Source: JARYMI01 sp037444845 (GTDB lineage: Bacteria; Acidobacteriota; Aminicenantia; Aminicenantales; UBA8522). From it: a DNA stretch of 64,000 nucleotides. The stretch spans positions 1-64,000 of the forward strand of contig JBBILQ010000008.1 in NCBI GenBank assembly GCA_037444845.1, read 5' to 3'. Position numbers and translations under genes: made by a program. Below, one piece after another: positions 48,562-56,928 of this stretch; the stretch's first letter is position 1, and every line of letters begins with the position of its first letter. The notes under the pieces are model-generated. The model saw only the letters and a program-made list of their open reading frames with translations. It did not search any database and was not told where the DNA came from.

Positions 48562-51500
48562 ATGACCAAAAAAAGGCTCCGGGCTCTTGTCGCCTTCATC
48601 GTTTTGGCGGTCATCCTGCTCAGCGGGGGAATTTATCTCCGCAATTTTTTTCTCTCTCAAGCGAGGAAAAGAATCCAGTCTGTGGTTAACTATGAGCAGG
48701 CCCATCTCAGGTTTTTTCCTCTTTCGGTTGTCCTCGATAATGTCCAGACCGTCTCTCCATCTCCCTTTTTTTCGGCCAAGCGGATAGTTGTTGAGCTTCC
48801 CTTTGCCTCACTGTTCAAGAGTGAAAAGCCACTGACGATCTCCATCGACCAGCCGGTCGTCCGGGTCATGGCCGGAGCAACCGAGCCTGGACACGGCCGC
48901 ACGGCCGGGATTTCGCTGAGCCTCCCTTTTGCTCTTGAAAGAGCTCTTCTCAGAGGAGGAGAGTTCTATTACGGAGGGGCTAACGTCCAGTTTCAGGCTG
49001 GAGGAATCCAGGCTCTTCTCCAGCGAAAGGGAGAAGGCTTTTCTTTGAGGATGGAAATCGATCACAGTTCTCTCCTGCTTAATCCGGACAGGATGCCTCT
49101 CCGGGGAAAGATGAAGCTGAATCTTGAGAACAGGGGAAACAGACTCCTCGTGAACAGGTTCGTCCTGGACGGCCCTGAAGTCATCATTAAGGCGAAAGGA
49201 ACCCTGACAAACCCGCGCAACCCAGAGGGGACTCTTCAGGTTTCATTCAAGACAGGGATGGATGCCCTGTCTGGGATTCTTAAAATTCCTTTCCGCTGGA
49301 AGGGAAGGACTGAAGGCAGAGGAGAGATCGTCAGGGTAAAGGATGAGATCACATACACGACGTCCTTTTCGAGCGAAAGCTTACGGTTGAACGAAATTCC
49401 TCTGGAGAAGGCGCGGGGACGTGTTGTCTACGCGTTGAAGAGCGGCTTTTCCGTGGACATGGCGATCCTGAAAAAGTCGGGGCTGCGGGAGGAAATAAGA
49501 ATCAGGTCTGAAGCAGGAAAAACGAGCGGAGACTTGAGAGGTTTTCACCTCGATCCTGTGCTTTCTTATTTCTTCCTGCCTTGGCCGGTCCGCTCAGCCG
49601 TCTGGGGGAACTTTAGCATAGACGACAGACAGCTCGTTGCAGATTTTGAATTCAGGGAGGAAGCTTTCACGGTCGAGGCTGAAAGGTATCCGTTTCGGGG
49701 GCCGGCTCGATTCACCTGGGACAGGAAGCGGGATATAGCCTTCTCGCTTCCTCGGCTGGAGACGAGCTTTGGCCTGATGGATGTTAACGGGAAGGTGTCT
49801 GTTGGCGGTCCCATCGATGTATCAATCAAGGGCGATTTTACCGATGTCAAGATGGCTCGCGAGTTTACTTCTGTCGTGATGTCAAACCCGTTCAACATAC
49901 CTGAGATCAGGGGAGCGGGCAGCGTCACGACGCAGATCGGCGGGACTTACTCCGATCCCCGGGTGAGGCTGGATTTCGTCCTATCGCCCGCCGGCTTCGC
50001 TAATTTCGACCTCGCCTCTTGCCAGGGATTTGTTGAGCTGGTTCAGGGCGCGACGGCTGGGCAGGTCAGGTTTGATGACCCTTCCTACAGAGGAGAGCTC
50101 ACCCTTCTTTCAAACCCGAACGAGCTTGATGTCCAAATCAAACTGGCCGAAGGAGCTGCGGAGAAAATTCTCCCTCGCCTGAACATCGGACTTCCTCTTC
50201 GAGGAGCGACTTCCGGGTATTTCCGGGTTAGCCAAAAGGATCGGACCTTTCGGGTTGAAGGAAGGTTTTCCAGCTCCCGGATGAAGTTCGGGTTTGCAGA
50301 CCTCAGGTCAGTGGCGGGAAGGTTAAGTTGGGAGGACGGGATTTTCTCTTTTCCCGAGCTTGCTTTCGATTTTTATGGCGGCAAAGTTAAAAATATATCA
50401 CGCCTGGATTTTGCCAAAGGCCTTATTGAGATCAATCTGGCCGCGGAAAACCTGGACCTTTCGTCCATCAGTCGGCGGCTGGCGGGACAAATTTCTTTTG
50501 ACTTTCAGGGCCAGGGGAGGCTCGGTGGAGAAATTGCATCGGGCAGGCTGGGCGTCAGGAACTTGCACTGCGCGCCCCTTCAAACCATGGAGGCTGAGGG
50601 TGAGCTCAAGCTGAGCGTTGCCGACAGGATCATTGGCTTAAAGGTCAAGGGAAATTTCTTGCCCGGACAAAACGATTTTTCTGTCGAGGCAGGAATTCCC
50701 TTGTCTGGAGAAAACATTTCTTTTGACATCAAGGGCGGTTTTTCCAACCTCGACCTGTTGCTGCCCTGGAAGGGAGTTATGGGCAAGGTCAACTATCTGG
50801 CTGAAGTCCGCGGCCTTCCCGCTTCCCCGCGCCTGGACGGGGCTGCAGATTTTCAGGGACCTCTCCTTCCCTTCCCCCGGTTTGCTCAGGCCCTGACCGA
50901 CTACACAGGTCTCGTTTTTGTTCAGAATAATAGAGTTTCGGTCCGTTCCTTCAAGGCGAAGTTAGGAGGAGGAAACCTCCAGGGCGCGGGAGAGATCCTG
51001 CTGGGGAAACGAGGGGTTGACAGTATCCGCTTTAATCTCGACGGCGAGGATTTGTTGCTTTCCCCGCTGGAGAGAACGAGGGTGCTGGCCGATGCCTCGT
51101 TGAGGCTGGTCAAGGATAACGGCCGCTTCGTTTTGGAGGGGAATATTGATACGGAAAAGCTTTCCTGGCGCCGGGAAATCTTTGAAAAGCTGGCTTTTTC
51201 CTCGAGTCCCTATCCCGAGACGGGAAGGGAGCCGGGCATTTTTGATGATCTCACGCTCAATATCCGGCTGAAGGCAGAGGATAATGCGTGGATGGAAAAC
51301 TCCTTGGGTCGGATTAGAGGTCGGTTTGATCTGACGGTCACAGGGAGCGTCAAAGCGCCGATCGTCTTAGGTGAAATAGAGGCTCTTGGAGGAGAAGCGT
51401 ATTTTCAGGACAGAAAATTTCAGGTCCTGAGGGGACGCGTCAGCTTCTACAACCCGGCTGCGATGGAGCCCTACCTCAATTTCCGGTGTGAAACGCACGT

Positions 51501-51969
51501 CAAGGATTTCCGGGTGACACTCAACCTGACGGGCCTTGCCAGTCAGGTCAGGCCCGAGTTTGCTTCCTCTCCTCCTTTGCCCCCGGAGGATGTTTTGGCC
51601 CTGCTGGCTTTGGGAGAGGCATTTAAGAGGCCGTACTCCACGGAAACCAGCGCCCAGATGAGCACGGCCTCGTTGTTGTCTTTCGAGCTCACGGAAGAGG
51701 CCCAGAAACGGGCGGAAAGACTTTTCAGCCTGGACCGGTTTCGGATCGACCCTTTTCTCATGGGCTCCTCGGCAGAGATGACCGCTCGCCTGACCGTGGG
51801 GAAGAAGATTTCGCGCGACTTCTCCATCTATTATTCGACAAATTTAACCAGGCAGACAGAAGAGATTGTCCGCCTGGAATGGGACCTGAGTAACGAATTT
51901 TCTTTAGTGGGCACGCGAAATGAATTGGGAAGAATCAGCTTTGACTTCAAAATCCGAAAAAGATTTTAG
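48562..51969 (+). CDS. TamB-like (AsmA-type) inner-membrane-anchored envelope protein
   Basis: An 1135-residue protein: N-terminal membrane anchor (residues 6-27), a very long repetitive beta-strand region (beta-taco/groove), and a C-terminal TamB (DUF490) domain with LGGEAYFQDRKFQVLRGRVSFYNPAAMEPYLN near 950-980, PPLPPEDVLALLALGE and a final FRIRKRF-like strand (ISFDFKIRKRF). TamB-type proteins bridge the two membranes and carry phospholipids outward, and help Omp85 proteins. The next gene overlaps by 50 bases and encodes an Omp85 protein, the usual partner. Confidence 0.9.
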   Translation: MTKKRLRALVAFIVLAVILLSGGIYLRNFFLSQARKRIQSVVNYEQAHLRFFPLSVVLDNVQTVSPSPFFSAKRIVVELPFASLFKSEKPLTISIDQPVVRVMAGATEPGHGRTAGISLSLPFALERALLRGGEFYYGGANVQFQAGGIQALLQRKGEGFSLRMEIDHSSLLLNPDRMPLRGKMKLNLENRGNRLLVNRFVLDGPEVIIKAKGTLTNPRNPEGTLQVSFKTGMDALSGILKIPFRWKGRTEGRGEIVRVKDEITYTTSFSSESLRLNEIPLEKARGRVVYALKSGFSVDMAILKKSGLREEIRIRSEAGKTSGDLRGFHLDPVLSYFFLPWPVRSAVWGNFSIDDRQLVADFEFREEAFTVEAERYPFRGPARFTWDRKRDIAFSLPRLETSFGLMDVNGKVSVGGPIDVSIKGDFTDVKMAREFTSVVMSNPFNIPEIRGAGSVTTQIGGTYSDPRVRLDFVLSPAGFANFDLASCQGFVELVQGATAGQVRFDDPSYRGELTLLSNPNELDVQIKLAEGAAEKILPRLNIGLPLRGATSGYFRVSQKDRTFRVEGRFSSSRMKFGFADLRSVAGRLSWEDGIFSFPELAFDFYGGKVKNISRLDFAKGLIEINLAAENLDLSSISRRLAGQISFDFQGQGRLGGEIASGRLGVRNLHCAPLQTMEAEGELKLSVADRIIGLKVKGNFLPGQNDFSVEAGIPLSGENISFDIKGGFSNLDLLLPWKGVMGKVNYLAEVRGLPASPRLDGAADFQGPLLPFPRFAQALTDYTGLVFVQNNRVSVRSFKAKLGGGNLQGAGEILLGKRGVDSIRFNLDGEDLLLSPLERTRVLADASLRLVKDNGRFVLEGNIDTEKLSWRREIFEKLAFSSSPYPETGREPGIFDDLTLNIRLKAEDNAWMENSLGRIRGRFDLTVTGSVKAPIVLGEIEALGGEAYFQDRKFQVLRGRVSFYNPAAMEPYLNFRCETHVKDFRVTLNLTGLASQVRPEFASSPPLPPEDVLALLALGEAFKRPYSTETSAQMSTASLLSFELTEEAQKRAERLFSLDRFRIDPFLMGSSAEMTARLTVGKKISRDFSIYYSTNLTRQTEEIVRLEWDLSNEFSLVGTRNELGRISFDFKIRKRF

Positions 51970-54718
51970 GGGCCAAGACGGGAACCTTCGGGTCTTCTTG
52001 GCCCATCTCAGCGCGGCTTCGTTTATCCTGTTTTTTCTTCTTTCCTTCGCGTTCGCCCAGAAGAACGAGCCCCCGCTTATCTCGGGAGTTGAGGTCTGGG
52101 TCGATGACCTTCCCGCCAGCGACGAACTGAGGGGTTTGATCTCAGCTAAAGAAGGAGAACCGTATTCCTTAAAGACCGTCACCGAGAATGTCAAACAAGT
52201 CTGGAAGGCGGGCCTTTTTTCGGATGTCCACGTGATCAAGATTGGTGAAGATCCGGTCCTGTTGAAGTTCATGCTGACGAGAAGGCTTCATGTTCGGGAA
52301 ATCCACTTCCGAGGTCCCAAAAGCTTATCCGGGAGGAAGCTAAAAGAGAATTTGTATTCATTTCGCTCAGACAGCGCGTTTTCAGAAGAAAAACTCGTTC
52401 GGGCACAAGAAGAGTTGAAAAGAGCTCTGAAACAGGAAGGCTATTTCCAACCAGACGTGAAAACGGCGGTGAGAAGGCGGCCGGACGTCCCTGAGGTGGA
52501 CGTGACGTTCACGATCTCTGCCGGAGAAATGTTTATCATCAGGAATATTGACATTGTCGATGCCGGAGGCATCCCCGCAGGAGAGATCAAGAAGAAGATG
52601 AAAAGCCGGGAAGGAGATGTCTACATCCCATCGCGGTTGGAGGGCGACCTCATCAGGCTCAAAGACCTCTATTTTTCGCGTGGATACAGACGGGCGGAAG
52701 TCAATCTGGCAGAGGAAAAATTCGACCAAGCCACGAGATCCGTCGACCTTGGGCTGAAAATAACTCCCAACGAACGGATCGAGGTTGTCATCAAAGGAGC
52801 GGAGATACCCGTAAGCCTTGTCGAACCGATATGGGAGGAAAGGATTTTTGAAGAGTGGGGAGTGACTGAAGGAGAGTCCAGAATCCTGACCTACCTGAGA
52901 GACAAGGGATTCATCTTTGCTTCGGTGACGTCGTCGGTCGAAAAGACGGAATCAGAGATCCGGGTTATTCATTTAGTCAACTCCGGCCAAAAACATAAGA
53001 TCAAGGAAATCCGGTTTGAGGGGGTTCATTATTTTACGCCCGACGAAATAAAGGAAGAGTTGGGCATTGTCGAGCGTATCCTTCTGTTCCGGCTGCTTGA
53101 CGGGAAAAGAGTCTTTGAGCTGCCGGGTGACATCCGGTCTTTTTACCAATCCCGGGGTTTTGCCGATGTCCAGGTCGATTTACATTTTGTCAGGGGAGAT
53201 AAGGATTTGACGGCTGTTTTTTATGTCCACGAAGGAAAGCAGCAGATCATTAAAGAAATCGCCATCAGGGGGGCGGTTTTATTCGAACAGGAGACGCTCA
53301 GGAGTCAAATCAGCCTGGTTGAGGGCGGTCCCTATTTCCCGCCTGATGTTCAGAGGGAAGTCCAGAAACTGGAAGTATTTTACCAGAATGAGGGAGTCAG
53401 GGGCACCATAATCGAGGCTCAAGCCGAAGGTTTGGAAGACAATCTTTTCCGGGTTGTCTTGAATATCCAGGAAGGACGCCGGACAAGAATCGGGAACCTC
53501 ATCATTTCCGGGAACTCCGTCACCAAGATGAGCGCGATTCTAAGAGAACTGAAGTTTCAAGAAGGCGATTATGCCTCTTATGGCTCGATCGTTGCCTCCA
53601 AGCGAAACCTGGAAAACCTTGGCATTTTTTCGGAAGTAAAAATCGAAGAGATTCCGATAGCCGGCGAAAAGGAGAGCCTGGTCATCACGGTTCGCGAAGG
53701 GGAGAGAAACTATGTCGGTCTGGGAGTGGGGATCGAGACCAAGAATGAGCCATGGAAGTCTGCTCTTTTTGACGTCAGTCTCAGGCCGAGAGGAACGGCT
53801 GAGTTCATGAGGAGCAATGTTTTCGGCAGGGCGGCCCATCTCAGCTTTGTCAGCCAGTTCAGCCTGGCTGAAAAAAGGGCGGTCATCACCTGGGAACAGC
53901 CGTACTTCCTTTTTGATTTTCCTCTTGAGACGTACATGAACGCCTGGATAGAAGAAGAGGATCGGCAGAGTTTCGGGCTCGAACGGGAAGGTCTCAGCCT
54001 GTCGTGGATAAAATCCGTCTCCCCTCACATGACCTTGCTGGCCACTCTGAGATATGCCAGGACAACGCTGACTTACTTGAAAATAACTCCTTCTCAAATT
54101 GACCGCCAGTTCTATCCCTATTCGACGACATCGGTATTTTCAAGTTTCATCCGGGAGAAGAGGAACGACCCGTTTAACCCGGAAACAGGGCATTTTTCCA
54201 GCATGGCTTTGGAATGGGCCTTTCCTCTTTTTGAGACAGAATCCGACTTCCTGAAGGCCGTGCTCAAGCATCAGCGCTTTTTTAGACTCGTCCCCGGAGT
54301 GAATTTCAGCTCAACCATTCGTCTGGGTCTCGGCATGGGCAAAATGCCTATCCACGAGCGTTTTTTTGCCGGAGGGAGCAATTCGTTTCGCGGCGAAGAA
54401 TTTGATGAACTCGGACCGAAGGACCCTTCTTCGGCCAGGCCGATCGGCGGAAAGGCCGTCCTTTTGCTTAACATCGAACTAACCTTTCCGATCGTCTCTT
54501 CCTTGTCGGATCTGGCAGGGGCTGTTTTTTACGACACGGGCAATGTCTTCTACAACCGAAGCGACTTCGACTTGAAGGACTTTGAACATGCGCTTGGTCT
54601 CGGGTTGCGCTACCGGACTCCGCTCGGGCCGGTGCGCCTTGAACTCGGCTGGAACCTGAGCGATTCCGGCCGAAGAGGAAGGCCTTTGGCTTTTATCACC
54701 ATCGGTCATGTTTTCTAA
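51920..54718 (+). CDS. Omp85-family outer-membrane assembly protein (BamA/TamA-like)
   Basis: A 932-residue protein. The hydrophobic signal (SAASFILFFLLSFAFAQ) begins only at about residue 31, so the real start may be later than 51920 or the leader is long. Residues about 50-600 hold at least five POTRA domains (for example REIHFRGPKSLSGRKLKENL, KEIRFEGVHYFTPDEIKEELG, GNLIISGNSVTKMSAILREL). The C-terminal barrel has the Omp85 motif FAGGSNSFRGEEFDELGP and ends with an aromatic residue (GHVF). Linkage to tamB favours TamA; the length and POTRA number also fit BamA. Confidence 0.9.
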   Translation: MNWEESALTSKSEKDFRGQDGNLRVFLAHLSAASFILFFLLSFAFAQKNEPPLISGVEVWVDDLPASDELRGLISAKEGEPYSLKTVTENVKQVWKAGLFSDVHVIKIGEDPVLLKFMLTRRLHVREIHFRGPKSLSGRKLKENLYSFRSDSAFSEEKLVRAQEELKRALKQEGYFQPDVKTAVRRRPDVPEVDVTFTISAGEMFIIRNIDIVDAGGIPAGEIKKKMKSREGDVYIPSRLEGDLIRLKDLYFSRGYRRAEVNLAEEKFDQATRSVDLGLKITPNERIEVVIKGAEIPVSLVEPIWEERIFEEWGVTEGESRILTYLRDKGFIFASVTSSVEKTESEIRVIHLVNSGQKHKIKEIRFEGVHYFTPDEIKEELGIVERILLFRLLDGKRVFELPGDIRSFYQSRGFADVQVDLHFVRGDKDLTAVFYVHEGKQQIIKEIAIRGAVLFEQETLRSQISLVEGGPYFPPDVQREVQKLEVFYQNEGVRGTIIEAQAEGLEDNLFRVVLNIQEGRRTRIGNLIISGNSVTKMSAILRELKFQEGDYASYGSIVASKRNLENLGIFSEVKIEEIPIAGEKESLVITVREGERNYVGLGVGIETKNEPWKSALFDVSLRPRGTAEFMRSNVFGRAAHLSFVSQFSLAEKRAVITWEQPYFLFDFPLETYMNAWIEEEDRQSFGLEREGLSLSWIKSVSPHMTLLATLRYARTTLTYLKITPSQIDRQFYPYSTTSVFSSFIREKRNDPFNPETGHFSSMALEWAFPLFETESDFLKAVLKHQRFFRLVPGVNFSSTIRLGLGMGKMPIHERFFAGGSNSFRGEEFDELGPKDPSSARPIGGKAVLLLNIELTFPIVSSLSDLAGAVFYDTGNVFYNRSDFDLKDFEHALGLGLRYRTPLGPVRLELGWNLSDSGRRGRPLAFITIGHVF

Positions 54719-55394
54719 GAAGAATCTGCTTTTTGCCGGCGTGATCTGCTTGATCTCGTTTATCGTCTCTGTTTCCGGCCCTGGTTTTTCCCAAGTTGTT
54801 GACTGCATCGCGGCCAAAGTCAACGCGGACATTATCACTCTGTCCGACATCAGGATTCTTCTGGCGTTTGGCATCGGGAAGGGAGAACCCGGGAGGGTGG
54901 GCGCCCAGACTCTTCAGCAGACTCTGGAGCAAACGGTCAACAGGAGAGTGGTGATCGAACTCGTCCCGGAGAACATCGTTGTATCAGCCGACGAAGTTGA
55001 CCAACAGCTCCAGAGGTTAAGGGAAAACCTTGACCCCGGGGAATGGCAACAAAAGTTAGATGAGTTTGGGCTAAAAGAAGACGATCTAAAAGCGTACTTG
55101 AGAGAAGTGCTCGTCTATGATAGAATCATATCCCTTCGTTTCAGCCAAAGCGCTGCAGTCAGTCTCAAGGAGATCGAAAATTATTATAAAGACGTTTATC
55201 AGCCCGCTCAAAAAGTCAGGGGCGAAGAGCCTAAGCCAATGATCCAAATTCTCGATGACATAGAATCAGAGATCAGGAAGGAAAAGATGGAGAAACAGAT
55301 CTCTGTGTGGATAAAGAATCTCCGGCAACAGGCTGAAGTCTCGATCAATCTTCGTTGTCTTGAGCAGGCCTGGCCGCCTGGAGAAAAGCGATGA
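54708..55394 (+). CDS. SurA-N-like periplasmic chaperone without a PPIase domain
   Basis: A 228-residue exported protein. After the signal peptide comes VDCIAAKVNADIITLSDIRILLAFG, the start typical of SurA/PpiD N-terminal chaperone domains, and then helical segments LEQTVNRRVVIELVPENIVVSADEVDQQLQRL and LKAYLREVLVYDRIISLRF. There is no rotamase (parvulin) domain. Its start overlaps the Omp85 gene by 11 bases and its stop overlaps fabD. It probably escorts outer-membrane proteins to the Omp85 machine. Confidence 0.82.
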   Translation: MFSKKNLLFAGVICLISFIVSVSGPGFSQVVDCIAAKVNADIITLSDIRILLAFGIGKGEPGRVGAQTLQQTLEQTVNRRVVIELVPENIVVSADEVDQQLQRLRENLDPGEWQQKLDEFGLKEDDLKAYLREVLVYDRIISLRFSQSAAVSLKEIENYYKDVYQPAQKVRGEEPKPMIQILDDIESEIRKEKMEKQISVWIKNLRQQAEVSINLRCLEQAWPPGEKR

Positions 55395-56323
55395 GTCTCG
55401 TCGCCTATCTCTTCCCCGGCCAGGGATCGCAAAAGGTGGGCATGGGGAGAGATTTTTTCGAGGGTTCTTCCTTAGCCAGGGAGATTTTTGGCCTGGCGGA
55501 TGACATCCTCGGGTTTAAGATCAGCCAGATTTGTTTTGAAGGTCCGGAAGAGACACTGAGGTTGACTCCCAACACCCAGCCGGCTCTCCTCACGGTCAGC
55601 ACCATTGCTTTCCGGATCCTGGAAAGACCTCCGGACATCGCAGCGGGTCACAGCCTGGGTGAGTACTCTGCTCTTGTCGCAGCAGGCGCCCTGCGGTTTG
55701 AGGATGCACTCCGTCTTGTCCATAAACGGGGCTTGTATATGCAGGAGGCTGTTCCTGTGGGAGTGGGAGCCATGGCTGCGCTCGTCGGGGCTTCATTTGA
55801 CGACGTCCAAAAGGCCATCGGTCAGGCCAGAAAAGGAGTTGTCGAAATCGCTAACTGGAACAGCCAGGACCAGGTTGTGATTGCGGGACACAAAGAAGCC
55901 GTGGAAGAAACGCTGGGCCTGATCAAAGGAGTGCGGTTCGTGATGCTGCCGGTTAGCGCGCCCTTCCATACGTCCTTGATGAAAAGCGCCGAGGAGAAGC
56001 TGGCCGCAGACTTGGATGCCGTGGAATTCAGGGCCCTGGACTTTCCGGTCATCACCAACGTGGCCGCGAAAATTATCCGTCAGGCTGAAGAGGCGCGCGA
56101 GTCTCTCAAGCGGCAAGTTAGCCGTCCTGTGCTCTGGCACGATTCCATGGTCAAGCTTGGCCAGGAAGGAATGAGGACAGCGGTTGAAGTGGGACCGGGA
56201 AAGGTCTTGGCCGGGTTGATGAAACGGATCAGCCGGGGCTGGCCTCAGCCCCTGACGTTGGTCAACGTCGAAGACCAGGAATCCCTGGCCCAATGCAGGG
56301 AGACCCTGTCAGGTTCGGCTTGA
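55391..56323 (+). CDS. fabD: Malonyl-CoA:ACP transacylase
   Basis: A 310-residue acyltransferase. YLFPGQGSQKVGMGRDF opens it, GHSLGEYSALVAAGAL holds the catalytic Ser, and PVSAPFHTSLM the catalytic His. ITNVAAKII and VEVGPGKVLAGLMKRI are the later blocks. It loads malonyl groups onto acyl carrier protein for fatty-acid synthesis. It overlaps the SurA-like stop by ATGA. Other fab genes are not in the window, and the downstream neighbour is convergent (pgsA), with stops overlapping by 15 bases. Confidence 0.93.
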   Translation: MSLVAYLFPGQGSQKVGMGRDFFEGSSLAREIFGLADDILGFKISQICFEGPEETLRLTPNTQPALLTVSTIAFRILERPPDIAAGHSLGEYSALVAAGALRFEDALRLVHKRGLYMQEAVPVGVGAMAALVGASFDDVQKAIGQARKGVVEIANWNSQDQVVIAGHKEAVEETLGLIKGVRFVMLPVSAPFHTSLMKSAEEKLAADLDAVEFRALDFPVITNVAAKIIRQAEEARESLKRQVSRPVLWHDSMVKLGQEGMRTAVEVGPGKVLAGLMKRISRGWPQPLTLVNVEDQESLAQCRETLSGSA

Positions 56324-56851
56324 GACGACAGCCCGGCCAAACCTCAAGGAGTATTCCGCAGCTGAAACGACGGCCACCAGGATGACCAGCCAGAGCCCAA
56401 CCCGAGAGAGGATGAAAAGCGGGCCCAGTATTTTCTCCCCTAAAAGCAACAAATAAATCGTGAATGTCTCCAGGATCATCTTGATCTTGCCGAGGACAGA
56501 GGCCGGGATGTTGATCCCTTTAGATGCAGCCATGGCCCGGAATCCGCTCACGGCCATTTCCCGGCCGATGATAATCACGGCCATCCAGGCAGGCACCGCT
56601 CCCATCTCAACGAGGCAGATAAGGGCCGAGGCAATCAACAATTTGTCTGCGGTCGGGTCCAGGAGCTGACCCAGAACAGTCGTCAGCCTTTTTCTTCTGG
56701 CCCAGAATCCGTCCAGCATATCCGTGAGGGTGGCGATGAAGAAGATGGCAAAGGAAACAAGCTCTTTTCCCCGGAAGTTCGAAAGAAGCACGACGACCAG
56801 GATGGGGATGGCAGCGATGCGGAGGGATGTCAGAACAAGAGGCGCATTCAT
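56309..56851 (-). CDS. pgsA: CDP-diacylglycerol-glycerol-3-phosphate phosphatidyltransferase
   Basis: A 180-residue membrane enzyme of phosphatidylglycerol synthesis. The CDP-alcohol phosphotransferase motif is complete: DGFWARRKRLTTVLGQLLDP continuing to TADK, matching DGxxARx8Gx3Dx3D. Four to five membrane helices are present. It has no SD. The TTGACA-17-TATATG promoter (56860-56888) places the transcript start 2-3 bases before the ATG, so it is probably a leaderless message. Confidence 0.93.
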   Translation of the reverse strand: MNAPLVLTSLRIAAIPILVVVLLSNFRGKELVSFAIFFIATLTDMLDGFWARRKRLTTVLGQLLDPTADKLLIASALICLVEMGAVPAWMAVIIIGREMAVSGFRAMAASKGINIPASVLGKIKMILETFTIYLLLLGEKILGPLFILSRVGLWLVILVAVVSAAEYSLRFGRAVVSSRT

Positions 56852-56859
56852 TTTTTCGA

Positions 56860-56888
56860 CATATACTATACCCCTTTTGGGTTGTCAA
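56860..56888 (-). promoter_or_regulatory. Promoter of pgsA, probably leaderless
   Basis: On the minus strand, TTGACA (56888-56883), 17 bases, TATATG (56865-56860). The ATG is at 56851. Confidence 0.6.
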
Positions 56889-56889
56889 T

Positions 56890-56918
56890 TTGAAAAAACA
56901 GATAGCTCCGGGTATAGT
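56890..56918 (+). promoter_or_regulatory. Promoter of mutS
   Basis: TTGAAA (56890-56895), 17 bases, TATAGT (56913-56918). Transcription would start near 56925, four bases before the ATG at 56929. Its -35 sits one base from the pgsA -35, so the two promoters are back to back and may compete for polymerase. Confidence 0.6.
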
Positions 56919-56928
56919 TGGAAAGACG

